A DNA stretch of 32,256 bases, taken from the NCBI RefSeq assembly GCF_014859555.1, contig NZ_JACUTY010000019.1, positions 1-32,256 of the forward strand, in the 5' to 3' direction. The DNA is from Thiomicrospira sp. Lineage in GTDB: Bacteria; Pseudomonadota; Gammaproteobacteria; Thiomicrospirales; Thiomicrospiraceae. This document shows, in pieces, positions 7,180-16,391 of this stretch. Numbering within the stretch: the first letter of the stretch is position 1; every line of letters starts with the position of its first letter. The position numbers were made by a program, and so were the translations under genes. The notes under the pieces are model-generated. The model saw nothing but the letters and a program-made list of their open reading frames with translations. It made no database searches and was not told where the DNA came from.

Positions 7180-8676
7180 ATGGATAATTCAGTTTGGCCA
7201 CTCTTAATCATCGCGACGTCGTTGATTCCGGGAATTTGGATTTTCTTTATTCCTGAACATCAGCGTTTTTTGCGTTCAGCGTTAAATATCGGCGGCGCGC
7301 TGATTAAATTGCAATTGGTGGTTTTGGTCTTAATCGGGCTGTATACCGGTGAGGTTTATCAAATCCAGTGGCAGGTGCTTCCAGGGCTAGAATTAAAGTT
7401 AAGAATAGATGGGTTAGCGGGTCTGTTTTTATTGTTGTCGGCCTTTTTATGGTTGATCACGACGATTTATGCAATTGGCTATTTAGAAAACTCGCCCAAC
7501 CGCTCGCGCTTTTTCGGTTTCTTTACCCTCTGTGTTAGCGCGACCACCGGGGTGGCGATGGCCGGTAACCTGTTTAGTTTTGTCTTGTTTTATGAGCTGT
7601 TAACGCTTGCGACCTGGCCTTTGGTCGTCCACCGCGGCACGCAACAAGCGATTGCGGCCGGTCGGGTTTATTTGCGTTATACCTTGATTGGCGGCGGTGC
7701 GTTATTAGTTGGTACGGTGATTTTGCATAGGCTGGCCGGCTCGCCTGATTTTGTACCGGGGGGTTATTTAGATGACTTAGCCATCCACCAGGCCTGGTTG
7801 TGGTTGGTGTTTGGTTTGTTGATTGCCGGTTTAGGGGTGAAAGCGGCGTTAGTGCCGTTTCATTCGTGGTTGCCCCAGGCGATGGTGGCGCCTGCTCCGG
7901 TGAGTGCGTTATTGCATGCAGTAGCGGTGGTTAAAGCCGGTGCATTTGGCATAGTGCGGGTGATGTTTGAAGTTTATGGCATTGAGTTTGCACACGGCTT
8001 GGGCATGGCGAGTGTGTTGTTAGTGATGGCGGCTTTAACCATTATTTACGGTTCGGTGCGTGCGTTGTTTGAAATGGATATTAAAAAGCGCTTGGCGTTT
8101 TCCACCGTCAGCCAGGTGTCTTATGTGGCGCTCGGTATTGCGTTGGCCGGGCCGTTAGGGGCGATTGGCGGCTTAATCCATATTGTGCATCAAGGTTTAA
8201 TGAAAATCACCTTGTTTTTAACCGCCGGTAACTATGCCGAAACATTGGGTATTCATAAGGTACACGAATTATCGGGCGTGGGGCGGCGTATGCCTTGGAC
8301 CACCGTGGCTTTTACGCTCGGCGCATTAGGTATGATCGGCTTGCCGCCGCTGGCGGGGTTTGTGAGTAAATGGTATTTGGGTTTGGGGGCGTGGGAAGTC
8401 GGTCTGTATTGGGTGCTGGGTGTGTTATTTATATCGAGCTTACTTAACGCGGCTTATTTTTTGCCGTTAGTGTATCGTGCTTGGTTTGGCGAAGCGCCGG
8501 CTCAATGGCCACACGAACAGACATTAAGCACGAAATTTGAAACCCACTGGATGCTGTTGTTCCCGCCACTGATTACGGCCGCGACCGTAGTATTACTCGG
8601 TGTATTTGCGGGTTATGCTTTTACCACTTTGGGTTGGGTGGAATGGCTCGTTAACCAGGAATTTAATGGCTTATGA
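7180..8676 (+). CDS. Mrp antiporter D/NuoL-like subunit, second copy
   Basis: A 498-residue Proton_antipo_M-family membrane protein with roughly 14 helices. The helix-5 glutamate is present (V-L-F-Y-E-L-L-T-L), as are the helix-7 lysine (G-V-K-A-A-L-V-P-F-H-S-W-L-P) and the helix-8 lysine (V-V-K-A-G-A-F-G), so the core of a proton channel is complete. It starts immediately after the previous TAA and overlaps the next gene. A palindrome encodes IHQAW near residue 205. It could be called MrpD2 or compared with NuoL/DabB proteins; family membership is sure, the exact subunit label is not. Confidence 0.88.
   Translation: MDNSVWPLLIIATSLIPGIWIFFIPEHQRFLRSALNIGGALIKLQLVVLVLIGLYTGEVYQIQWQVLPGLELKLRIDGLAGLFLLLSAFLWLITTIYAIGYLENSPNRSRFFGFFTLCVSATTGVAMAGNLFSFVLFYELLTLATWPLVVHRGTQQAIAAGRVYLRYTLIGGGALLVGTVILHRLAGSPDFVPGGYLDDLAIHQAWLWLVFGLLIAGLGVKAALVPFHSWLPQAMVAPAPVSALLHAVAVVKAGAFGIVRVMFEVYGIEFAHGLGMASVLLVMAALTIIYGSVRALFEMDIKKRLAFSTVSQVSYVALGIALAGPLGAIGGLIHIVHQGLMKITLFLTAGNYAETLGIHKVHELSGVGRRMPWTTVAFTLGALGMIGLPPLAGFVSKWYLGLGAWEVGLYWVLGVLFISSLLNAAYFLPLVYRAWFGEAPAQWPHEQTLSTKFETHWMLLFPPLITAATVVLLGVFAGYAFTTLGWVEWLVNQEFNGL
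7787..7798. repeat. Iterated palindrome, copy in second mrpD (HQAW frame)
   Basis: A perfect 12-base core with no further symmetry, read as His-Gln-Ala-Trp. Confidence 0.95.
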
Positions 8677-10370
8677 TGGATTTTAGCGGAATGTTAGCCA
8701 TGATTTGGTTGTGGCCGTTGTTATTCGCATTGGGTTTGGCCTGGCCGAGGTTACGTCCTTATGGCATTAAATTGTTGCCTTGGGCGTTGTTGCCGGCTGG
8801 GTTGTTATGGTTCGGTTTTGGTTGGCAACTGCTTGCTGATTCAAGTGTGACGCTTAAGCTGGAATGGCCAAATATTTTAGTGGGTACGCGCCTTAACTTA
8901 GATCGGCTCGGGTTTGTTTGGTTAAGCCTCAGTCTGATCGTGTGGGGTGTGGCGGCTTTGCACAGTCGTTGGGTGCAAGATGTATATGCTTGGCGTTATG
9001 CCTTGTTTTTTCTACTCAGTTTGGCGGGCAGCTTAGGTTTAGTTGTAGCGGCGGATGCGGTGAGTTTTTACCTGACGTTTAGCTTAATGAGTTTAGCCGC
9101 ATGGGGTTTAGTGATACATGAACGTCATGCTAGCGCCCAGCGTGCCGCACGTTGGTATATCCTGCTGGCGATATTGGGTGAATTATGGCTGTTTGTTGGG
9201 ATTGTGGCGCGTGCGGCGGAGCTTGGTACAACCGATTTAAGTATTTGGGCACAAACCTCATCAGCGGGCTGGGGGTTGGCGCTTATTTGGTTAGGATTAG
9301 CGGTGAAAATCGGGGTGCCAATTTTACATATTTGGTTGCCATTAGCCCATCCGGCCGCACCGGTTCCTGCGAGTGCGGTGTTATCTGGCGTGATGATTAA
9401 AGCGGGCATTATTGGCTGGTGGTTATTGCTGCCAAGCCAAGCGATGGCGAATAACGAATGGCTGTGGTTGATGCCTTGGCTAGGTGTCGCCACCATGTTG
9501 TTTGGCGGGGTGTTAGGTTTAATGCAAACCGATCCCAAAGCGTTGCTGGCCTATTCCAGTATTAGTCAGATGGGCTGGTTGATTTGGGGGATAGGTTGGG
9601 TATGGCAAAGCGCTCAACCAGAGTGGATGATGTTATGGGTGGCGGCGTTTGCATTCCACCATGCGTTGATTAAAGCTGGGCTGTTTTTAGCGGTCGGCTG
9701 GGTGAAGTTTTCCGCGACTCAGGCACGTTGGATGCCTTGGGTGTGGGGCATGGTAATTTTGTTAGCCTTATTGCTCGCCGGTTTACCTTTTAGTTCCGGT
9801 GCTTTGCTTAAAGCCGAAATGAAACAGGTTTCGGCCGATGCGCTGTATCAATTACCGGATAGCTTATTACTCGCGGGTTCAGTGATCACCGGTTTGCTAA
9901 TGATTCAGTTTGTTCGGCGTTTAGCTCGGCTTGAAGTCCAGCCTAAAACACTCGAAAAACCGGCTTTAATCAGTTGGTTTAGCTTGGTTGGTTTGGCACT
10001 GATTTGGCCTTATGCGTTTATGACACCATCTTGGGATAATGTTTTGTCTGATACGCAACCCTTGTTAATAGCCGTTGTTTTTGCAACGGCTTGGCGAATT
10101 CGGGTGAATCGACAAGTTCATTTGGCGCCCGGTGATGGGGTGGTGTGGCTAGAAGCGGCTGGGGTCAAAATTAGCCAATTAAAGAAGCACCAGGCCTGGT
10201 GGTTAAAACAACAGCAATATTTAGTGTATTGGCGCTTAAAGTCTCAGCAAAAACTGCGACGATTTTCAAAACGTATTTACCAAGCGGAGCGGTTTTTTTT
10301 AAACTGGTCAAATTATGTCACTTGGCTGGGTGCGCTGTTGTTATTGGTTGGCTTGAGTCAGGTTTTTTAA
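8673..10370 (+). CDS. Mrp antiporter D/NuoL-like subunit, third divergent copy
   Basis: A 565-residue Proton_antipo_M-family membrane protein, longer and more divergent than the two preceding copies. The helix-7 lysine (L-A-V-K-I-G-V-P-I-L-H-I-W-L-P) and helix-8 lysine (M-I-K-A-G) remain. The helix-5 glutamate of its paralogues appears replaced by serine (L-T-F-S-L-M-S-L against L-F-Y-E-L-L-T-L). A lysine/arginine-rich cytoplasmic stretch near residues 500-545 precedes a last helix. It starts at the ATG overlapping the previous stop (a second ATG follows at once). It may be a structural or modified ion-path subunit. Confidence 0.85.
   Translation: MMDFSGMLAMIWLWPLLFALGLAWPRLRPYGIKLLPWALLPAGLLWFGFGWQLLADSSVTLKLEWPNILVGTRLNLDRLGFVWLSLSLIVWGVAALHSRWVQDVYAWRYALFFLLSLAGSLGLVVAADAVSFYLTFSLMSLAAWGLVIHERHASAQRAARWYILLAILGELWLFVGIVARAAELGTTDLSIWAQTSSAGWGLALIWLGLAVKIGVPILHIWLPLAHPAAPVPASAVLSGVMIKAGIIGWWLLLPSQAMANNEWLWLMPWLGVATMLFGGVLGLMQTDPKALLAYSSISQMGWLIWGIGWVWQSAQPEWMMLWVAAFAFHHALIKAGLFLAVGWVKFSATQARWMPWVWGMVILLALLLAGLPFSSGALLKAEMKQVSADALYQLPDSLLLAGSVITGLLMIQFVRRLARLEVQPKTLEKPALISWFSLVGLALIWPYAFMTPSWDNVLSDTQPLLIAVVFATAWRIRVNRQVHLAPGDGVVWLEAAGVKISQLKKHQAWWLKQQQYLVYWRLKSQQKLRRFSKRIYQAERFFLNWSNYVTWLGALLLLVGLSQVF
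10189..10200. repeat. Iterated palindrome, copy in third mrpD (HQAWW frame)
   Basis: A perfect core with 14-base symmetry (10188-10201), read as His-Gln-Ala-Trp-Trp in the charged C-terminal stretch. Confidence 0.95.
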
Positions 10371-10516
10371 CAGGCCAGCTTAGGGCTGTCTAAGTGAGGT
10401 GCCCTGACGCTATACAACAAAAACCGAGTAATAACCGCATGGCTGGATAGTTGTGGTTTAGAATTTGTATCAGGGTTGTTTAACGATCTAACGAATTACT
10501 ATTTGAGGGGTTTGAG

Positions 10517-12457
10517 GTGTATCAAACGATTAATCTTTTGCTGGGGGAGTTATCTACGCCCGAGCTTTTAGAGGAAATTAAAACGCTATGGGCTCAACAT
10601 AGCAAATTAACACTAAACATTGTGGATCCTAACGAACCGACTGCGGAACTTGAGTCGAGCTTATTTTTAAGTTATTTAACGGATGCGGAATTAAAAGACT
10701 GGTTGAATAGAGCCAAACATTGGGATCAGCCGCCCAGTGTCGGCATATTGCCGAATGAATTTTGTCCTGTGGCGATGAAAAGTATGGGGATCAGTAAAGA
10801 CTTAAATCAAGCGCTTGAGGATGCGTTGGATTTTGATCGTCGCCAGTTGGTGGATCTGTTGATTTGTAACGAAGAACCGGTGTTTCAACACGTGACAGCC
10901 GGGGATGTATTTGGTTTAAACAATGCCGTTGAAGCCACGATGTGGCACAAGATCAAAGCCTTTTGGGGTAACCTGCATCAAATTCATTTTGACAGTTACA
11001 GCTTGGTGACCGCCAAAGATCAACATATTCAAACTGCGGCGACGGGTATTTTGGTGTTGGAGCACAATAGCCGAAGCCAAGGTGCTAACCATGTGAACGA
11101 AAACTTATCCAACCAAGATGGTAAGTTGAATGCGTTTGTTTTGGCGCCTAAAAGCTTAATTAATTATCTGTATTTTATGTTTGTGGTGTTTTTTGTGCGC
11201 CGCTTCTCAATGGATGATTTATCGCGGATTGTTGGGGTGATCCAAACCAGCAAACTAAGCGTGACCTCTAGCGGGCGTGAATTTGAATACCGCATTGATG
11301 GTTATGCTTATCAGACCAGTCAGCTCGATTTAATGATTTATCCCAAAGCAGTGTGTTTTCACTTAGGTCGAGCAATGGGCAACATCGAAGTAAGTGAGGT
11401 TGAGGATGAAGAACTCAAAACGCATAAAGACAAGGTTCGTATCAAAGCCCTGCCGCAAGGCGATTTAACCAGCGCGTTATTGACCAAACCCGTGCCGTTT
11501 TTCCCGCGTGCGAGCGATGAGGATTTTAAAGATTTATTTGTCACTTTGCGCACCGGTGCTTTGTTTAGTGAAAGTTTTATTGTCTTAATGGTGTTAAGTA
11601 CGCTGTTAGGTGCGACCGGTTTGTTTATGAGTTCAGCCCCGGTCATTATCGGCGCGATGATTTTAGCGCCTTTAATGGCGCCGATTATTTCGTTGTCGAT
11701 GGGGGTGGTGCGTTATGAGTTGAACATGATGCAAACCGCGCTAAAAACCTTATTTTGGGGCACCTTCGTGGCTTTATTGGTGGGTACAGTTTATGCATGG
11801 TTAATGCCATTGAGCACCATCACACCCGAAATCGCGGCGCGTTTGAATCCGAATTTATTAGATTTAATGGTGGCGGTGATTTCTGGGGTGGCGGGCGCGT
11901 ACGCCAGCGCGCGGGCCGAAGTCGCTAAATCGCTGGCGGGTGTGGCGATTGCAGTGGCGTTAATTCCGCCTTTAGCGGTAACTGGTATCGGTTTGGGCTG
12001 GGGTGACTGGGCGATTGTTTTAGGTTCGTTTTTGCTGTTTTTAACCAACTTGGTGGGCATCACGTTAGCCGCAGCGGTTACGTTTATTGTTTTGGGTTAT
12101 TCACCGGTTAAACGCGCGAAAAAGGGCATTAGTTATACGTTAATTTTGATGTTGTTGATTTCAATTCCGTTACTGGTGTCTTTCTATGAACTGGTGGAAA
12201 AAAACAACTTAATGCGTCAATTGCACCAAGTTGAATGGGTGGCGGCAAAGCAAACTGATATTGAGGTGGATGTGACGGATGTGGAATCGCGTTTTGGTGG
12301 TGATGTAAGGGTTTGGGTGGATATTACGTCACGCGAAGATGTGAGTGCGCAAACCTTGCGTGCAATTCAGCGTCAAATGCAGGAGCAAATTGGTCGAAAC
12401 ATTGAGTTGGAAATTACTCGACGGATTTTGTTAATGCCGGAACCGCCGCCGAGCTAA
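10517..12457 (+). CDS. DUF389-family membrane protein (TIGR00341-like)
   Basis: A 646-residue protein of unknown biochemical function. Residues 1-330 are soluble. From about 345 it carries the DUF389 membrane domain: G-A-L-F-S-E-S-F-I-V-L-M-V-L-S-T, then G-A-M-I-L-A-P-L-M-A-P-I, and about six to seven helices, ending in a soluble tail of about 90 residues. The start is GTG with GAGGGG six bases upstream; no suitable ATG lies nearby. It follows the antiporter cluster on the same strand after 146 bases and is probably co-transcribed or co-regulated, which suggests a joint role in ion or dissolved-carbon transport (inference only). A bidirectional terminator ends the unit. Confidence 0.85.
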   Translation: MYQTINLLLGELSTPELLEEIKTLWAQHSKLTLNIVDPNEPTAELESSLFLSYLTDAELKDWLNRAKHWDQPPSVGILPNEFCPVAMKSMGISKDLNQALEDALDFDRRQLVDLLICNEEPVFQHVTAGDVFGLNNAVEATMWHKIKAFWGNLHQIHFDSYSLVTAKDQHIQTAATGILVLEHNSRSQGANHVNENLSNQDGKLNAFVLAPKSLINYLYFMFVVFFVRRFSMDDLSRIVGVIQTSKLSVTSSGREFEYRIDGYAYQTSQLDLMIYPKAVCFHLGRAMGNIEVSEVEDEELKTHKDKVRIKALPQGDLTSALLTKPVPFFPRASDEDFKDLFVTLRTGALFSESFIVLMVLSTLLGATGLFMSSAPVIIGAMILAPLMAPIISLSMGVVRYELNMMQTALKTLFWGTFVALLVGTVYAWLMPLSTITPEIAARLNPNLLDLMVAVISGVAGAYASARAEVAKSLAGVAIAVALIPPLAVTGIGLGWGDWAIVLGSFLLFLTNLVGITLAAAVTFIVLGYSPVKRAKKGISYTLILMLLISIPLLVSFYELVEKNNLMRQLHQVEWVAAKQTDIEVDVTDVESRFGGDVRVWVDITSREDVSAQTLRAIQRQMQEQIGRNIELEITRRILLMPEPPPS

Positions 12458-12485
12458 CCGGCGGGTTGTATTTATATTTCAGCCA

Positions 12486-12518
12486 CAAAAAAGCCTGCTA
12501 AAAATGCAGGCTTTTTTG
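12486..12518. terminator. Bidirectional intrinsic terminator between DUF389 gene and nrdB
   Basis: Thirteen-base arms (12486-12498 and 12506-12518) built from AAAAAAGCCTGC and its complement around a seven-base loop. T runs follow on both strands, so it can serve the two convergent genes. Confidence 0.9.
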
Positions 12519-12523
12519 TATCC

Positions 12524-12535
12524 ACCAGGCCTGGT
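12524..12535. repeat. Iterated palindrome beside convergent terminator
   Basis: A perfect core with 16-base symmetry (12522-12537), between the terminator hairpin and the nrdB stop. Confidence 0.95.
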
Positions 12536-12547
12536 GGTTATTTAAAA

Positions 12548-13681
12548 CTAGAGCGAGAAGTCACCAAAGTCGTCTTTACTGACTTTAGTATTCACTTGGC
12601 CGACCAAGTAGGAACTGATTTCCGATTCTTGCGGCGCAACTTGAACGTTATCGCTGACTAACCAGTTATTCATCCAAGGTAGCGGATTGCCTTTTTGTGG
12701 GAAGATTGGGTCCAAATTTAAGGCTTTAAGGCGAACATTGGTAATGTATTCGATATAACTTTGCAAGATACTGGTGTTAAGACCAATCATCGAACCATTT
12801 TTAAATAAGTAAGCGGCCCACTGTTTTTCTTGCTCGGCGGCGTCACGGAAAATACTGATCACCGCTTCGTGTTGTTCGTTAGCAATTTCCGCCATTTCTG
12901 GATCATCTTCGCCACTGCGCAATAGGTTAATCATGTGTTGAGTACCGGACAAATGCAGGGCTTCATCACGCGCAATTAGCTTGATGATTTTGGCGTTACC
13001 TTCCATTAACGAACGTTCCGCAAACGAAAAGCTACAGGCAAACGACACGTAAAAACGAATGGCTTCTAATACGTTTACCGAGACGACAGTAAGGTATAAC
13101 GCGGTTTTTATTTTTTTGCGAAACTTGGCATCTTTTGCGATATCAAGTGAATTGGCATACATGGTGTTGGTTAGGAAAATCAGCTGGTCGTAGTGTTCTG
13201 TGACGCTGATCGCACGTTTAACGATTTCTTCGTTAGTGACGATGTCGTTAAACACCAAACTCGGATCGGTCACGATGTTGCGAATAATATGGGTGTAGGA
13301 ACGACTGTGAATGGTTTCAGAAAAAGACCAGGTTTCAATCCAGGTTTCTAGTTCCGGAATCGATACCAAAGGCAACAAAGCCACGTTTGGCGAACGGCCT
13401 TGTACCGAATCTAATAGAGTTTGGTACTTTAAGTTGCTGATGAAAATGTGTTTTTCGTTTTCAGGTAAATTGGCATATTCACCACGGTCGGTAGATAGAT
13501 CGATTTCTTCCGGACGCCAAAAAAAACTCAATTGTTTTTCAATCAGTTTTTCGAAAATTGGGTATTTTTGCTGGTCATAGCGTGCCACGTTAACATTTTG
13601 ACCAAAAAACATCGGTTCTTTCATTGCGTCGTTTTGATTACGGCAAAAAGTGGAGTAGGTCATTTTTTCTTGGCAACTCAT
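12548..13681 (-). CDS. nrdB: Class Ia ribonucleotide reductase small subunit R2
   Basis: A 377-residue di-iron tyrosyl-radical protein that supplies the radical to NrdA for making deoxyribonucleotides. Iron ligands and radical site match E. coli R2: Asp91 (Y-Q-T-L-L-D), Glu122 and His125 (S-E-T-I-H), radical Tyr129 (S-R-S-Y-T-H), and the later E-A-L-H motif. The C-terminal tail ending D-F-S-L should bind R1. The ATG at 13681 has AGGA upstream. Homology to E. coli also allows a start at 13663 (M-T-Y-S-T-F). Unusually, a perfect Fur-type palindrome and a TATAAT lie in the 108-bp gap after nrdA, suggesting its own iron-responsive promoter. Confidence 0.96.
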   Translation of the reverse strand: MSCQEKMTYSTFCRNQNDAMKEPMFFGQNVNVARYDQQKYPIFEKLIEKQLSFFWRPEEIDLSTDRGEYANLPENEKHIFISNLKYQTLLDSVQGRSPNVALLPLVSIPELETWIETWSFSETIHSRSYTHIIRNIVTDPSLVFNDIVTNEEIVKRAISVTEHYDQLIFLTNTMYANSLDIAKDAKFRKKIKTALYLTVVSVNVLEAIRFYVSFACSFSFAERSLMEGNAKIIKLIARDEALHLSGTQHMINLLRSGEDDPEMAEIANEQHEAVISIFRDAAEQEKQWAAYLFKNGSMIGLNTSILQSYIEYITNVRLKALNLDPIFPQKGNPLPWMNNWLVSDNVQVAPQESEISSYLVGQVNTKVSKDDFGDFSL

Positions 13682-13707
13682 GATCCAGTGTTCCTATAGG
13701 TTTTAAA

Positions 13708-13722
13708 TGATAATAATTATCA
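13708..13722 (-). promoter_or_regulatory. Perfect 7-1-7 Fur-box-type palindrome upstream of nrdB
   Basis: TGATAATAATTATCA matches the classical TGATAATnATTATCA Fur consensus at every specified base. It lies 27 bases upstream of the nrdB ATG, just downstream of a minus-strand TATAAT, where a bound repressor would block initiation. Fur binding is inferred from sequence. Confidence 0.75.
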
Positions 13723-13726
13723 AAAA

Positions 13727-13732
13727 ATTATA
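13727..13732 (-). promoter_or_regulatory. nrdB: Candidate -10 box (TATAAT) for an nrdB promoter
   Basis: A perfect TATAAT on the minus strand would start transcription inside the Fur-type site. The matching -35 position falls within the 24-base palindrome and is not a good TTGACA, so the promoter would be activator-dependent or weak. Confidence 0.45.
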
Positions 13733-13736
13733 CGCG

Positions 13737-13760
13737 AAGACCACCAGGCCTGGTGGTCTT
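13737..13760. repeat. Longest iterated palindrome, between nrdA and nrdB
   Basis: A perfect 24-base palindrome whose centre is the 12-base core at 13743-13754. It can fold into a hairpin between the nrdA stop and nrdB. T residues follow on the plus strand only, so on the nrd transcript it is a stable hairpin without a U tract. It may tune or separate nrdA and nrdB expression. Confidence 0.95.
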
Positions 13761-13789
13761 TTTGAACCGGTGCTTGATCCAAACTAAGT

Positions 13790-16075
13790 TTAGAGTTTGC
13801 AAGCACCGCCTGCACAACCGTCGTCTTCTTGAGAGTCGTCTGCGCCGTCGCGAGTGTTGTGGTAATACAAGGTTTTTAGACCTAGTTTGTAAGCATAAAG
13901 TAAGTCTTGCAGCACCTGTTTGATAGGCACGCGACCGTCTTCAAACTTGGTAGGGTCGTAGTTGGTGTTGGCCGAAATGGCTTGGTCAACAAACTTCTGC
14001 ATAATGCCCACCAGTTGCAAATAACCTTTGTTATCTGGTATTTTCCACAATAGCTCGTAATTGTCTTTTACGTCCTTAAAGCCAGGGACCACTTGCTTCA
14101 AAATGCCGTCTTTTGACGCTTTTACTGAAATATAACCCCGTGGCGGTTCAATGCCATTGGTGGAGTTGGTGATTTGCGATGAGGTTTCACACGGCATTAA
14201 CGCGGTTAGGGTTGAGTTGCGTAGGCCGTGTTTTTTAATTTCACCACGCAAAGCTTCCCAGTCGTAATGCAGTGGTTCGTTGCATATAGCATCGAGTTCT
14301 TTTTTGTAGGTATCAATCGGCAAGATGCCTTGTGAATAGAGGGTGTCGGAGAACATATCACAGGGCGCGATTTCTTTAGCCAATTGATTGGAGGCTTTGA
14401 GTAAATAGTATTGAATGGCCTCAAACGCACGATGCACCAAACCATTCGCAGAGCCGTCTGAATAACGCACATTATGTTTCGCTAAATAATAGGCTAGGTT
14501 GGTAACGCCGACGCCTAACGTACGGCGACCATGGCTTGAGATGCGTGCAGCTTTGATCGGGTAATCTTGGTAGTCCAGCAAGCTATCCAACGCACGCACA
14601 ATCAGGTCGGATAAATCTTCCAACTCATCGAGGTTTTCAATCGCACCCAAGTTAAAGGCCGATAAGGTGCATAACGCAATTTCGCCATTCGGGTCTTCAA
14701 CCGAGTTTAATGGTTTGGTTGGCAGCGCGATCTCTAAACACAAATTTGACTGATGAATCGGCGCTTTTTTCGGGTCAAATGGGCTGTGGGTATTACAGTG
14801 GTCGACGTTTTGAATATAGATACGTCCGGTTTGAGCACGTTCTTGAGCCAATTGAGTAAACAGGTCAATCGCTTTGACTTGTTTTTTGCGAATGGTTTCA
14901 TCGGCTTCATAGATTTTATAAAGGCGATCGAACTCAACTTGATCTTCAAAAAAGGCATCATATAAACCCGGCACATCGGATGGGCTGAACAGGCTAATTG
15001 TGCCGCCTTCGATCATGCGTTGATACATGAGTTTGTTGATCTGCACGCCATAATCTAGATGGCGTACACGGTTTTCTTCTACCCCTCGGTTATTTTTAAG
15101 CACCAATAAGGATTCAACTTCTAAGTGCCAGATTGGGTAGAAAAGGGTGGCCGCACCACCACGCACACCACCTTGTGAGCAAGATTTAACCGCCGTTTGG
15201 AAGTGTTTAATAAATGGGATCATACCGGTATGGTAGGCTTCGCCACCGCGGATTGGGCTGCCAATCGCACGTAAACGACCAATGTTAACGCCGATGCCGG
15301 CACGTTGTGATACGTATTTAACAATAGATGAAGACGTTGCGTTGATTGAATCCAGCGAGTCACCACATTCGATTAATACGCACGAACTAAACTGACGAGT
15401 AGGCGTGCGCACGCCGGACATAATCGGGGTTGGCAAAGACAATTTGAATTGCGAAGACGCGTCGTAAAAACGCTTCACCACACTCATTCGTAATTCACTT
15501 GGGTAGTGTGCAAACAAAGACATAGGAATCAACATGTAAATAAACTGCGGGCTTTCGTAGATTTCGCCCGTTACGCGGTTTTGGACAAGATATTTGCCCT
15601 CCAGCTGTTTAACCGCGGCATAACTGAATTCCATGTCCCGTTCGTGACAGATGTAGTTATCCAGCTCATCAATTTCGGCTTTGGTGTATTTTTCAAGCAG
15701 TTCAGCATCGTAGCGACCAGCGCGCACCATTTTGTTAACTTGTTCAAACAACGAGGGTGGTGTGAAGCGTCCAAACGCTTTTTTACGTAGGTGAAATATT
15801 GCTAAACGCGCCGATAAATGTTGGTAATCGGGCGCATTTTCAGAAATCAGGTCGGCGGCTGATTTGATGATGGTTTCATGAATATCGGCCGACTTAATGC
15901 CATCGTAAAACTGAATATGTGATCGTAGTTCAACTTCAGATACCGACACATCTTCTAAACCTTCAGCGGCCCAAGTGATAACACGGTGAATTTTTTCTAA
16001 GTCTATCGGTTCTTTCCGACCATCGCGTTTGGTGACCTGAAGAGTGGATTTGGGGGCGCTGTTTTGGTTCGTCAT
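13790..16075 (-). CDS. nrdA: Class Ia ribonucleotide reductase large subunit R1
   Basis: A 761-residue catalytic subunit, the same length as E. coli NrdA, reducing ribonucleoside diphosphates. An N-terminal ATP-cone spans about residues 11-100 (V-T-K-R-D-G-R). The active site holds the N-L-C-L-E motif (thiyl cysteine and glutamate), an upstream S-S-C-V-L cysteine with partner cysteine in I-A-L-C-T-L, and the radical-relay tyrosine pair (L-Y-Y-H-N). The redox-active C-terminus ends C-A-G-G-A-C-K-L. The ATG has AGG five bases upstream. It is first in the nrdA-nrdB pair, with paired NrdR boxes and a DnaA box in its 5' region. Confidence 0.97.
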   Translation of the reverse strand: MTNQNSAPKSTLQVTKRDGRKEPIDLEKIHRVITWAAEGLEDVSVSEVELRSHIQFYDGIKSADIHETIIKSAADLISENAPDYQHLSARLAIFHLRKKAFGRFTPPSLFEQVNKMVRAGRYDAELLEKYTKAEIDELDNYICHERDMEFSYAAVKQLEGKYLVQNRVTGEIYESPQFIYMLIPMSLFAHYPSELRMSVVKRFYDASSQFKLSLPTPIMSGVRTPTRQFSSCVLIECGDSLDSINATSSSIVKYVSQRAGIGVNIGRLRAIGSPIRGGEAYHTGMIPFIKHFQTAVKSCSQGGVRGGAATLFYPIWHLEVESLLVLKNNRGVEENRVRHLDYGVQINKLMYQRMIEGGTISLFSPSDVPGLYDAFFEDQVEFDRLYKIYEADETIRKKQVKAIDLFTQLAQERAQTGRIYIQNVDHCNTHSPFDPKKAPIHQSNLCLEIALPTKPLNSVEDPNGEIALCTLSAFNLGAIENLDELEDLSDLIVRALDSLLDYQDYPIKAARISSHGRRTLGVGVTNLAYYLAKHNVRYSDGSANGLVHRAFEAIQYYLLKASNQLAKEIAPCDMFSDTLYSQGILPIDTYKKELDAICNEPLHYDWEALRGEIKKHGLRNSTLTALMPCETSSQITNSTNGIEPPRGYISVKASKDGILKQVVPGFKDVKDNYELLWKIPDNKGYLQLVGIMQKFVDQAISANTNYDPTKFEDGRVPIKQVLQDLLYAYKLGLKTLYYHNTRDGADDSQEDDGCAGGACKL

Positions 16076-16237
16076 GATGGCCTACTTTTTTACCTACGTT
16101 TTTAGCTGTGTATAAAATTTTTAACTGCGAATCCGGTAAAGCTTTTTTCGCTTGGCTTTTCATTAGCTTAGCGAGACTTCATAAAAACATAATTTAATTT
16201 TTACCGATAATAAGGTTGTGTCTAATTAGGGATGATT

Positions 16238-16253
16238 CCACAACATGTAGTGA
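16238..16253 (-). promoter_or_regulatory. NrdR box 1 upstream of nrdA
   Basis: CCACAACATGTAGTGA fits the NrdR pattern acaCwAtATaTwGtgt at its key positions. Its partner begins exactly 31 bases away, the integral-helical-turn spacing typical of paired NrdR boxes. NrdR represses ribonucleotide reductase genes in response to nucleotide state. Confidence 0.82.
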
Positions 16254-16268
16254 TTTGTTTTTTTAGTA

Positions 16269-16284
16269 TATCAAAATATAGTAA
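16269..16284 (-). promoter_or_regulatory. NrdR box 2 upstream of nrdA
   Basis: TATCAAAATATAGTAA keeps the central C-A-A-n-A-T-A-T-A-G-T of the NrdR consensus. The 31-base spacing to the first box supports both. Confidence 0.8.
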
Positions 16285-16391
16285 ATTTTAGGCCTGGGCG
16301 CAAGCGCTATTTTTTTAAGGTTTTACACAGTGTAAGTGAATTTTTAACGGGTATAAAACCAATCAAAACCTTGTTAATCAGTCTTTAAGCC

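Noticed and set aside
3489-10370. Membrane-bound hydrogenase or complex I cluster
   Set aside because: No hydrogenase, NuoB/C/D/H/I-like or other iron-sulfur subunit is present; only the antiporter module is found.
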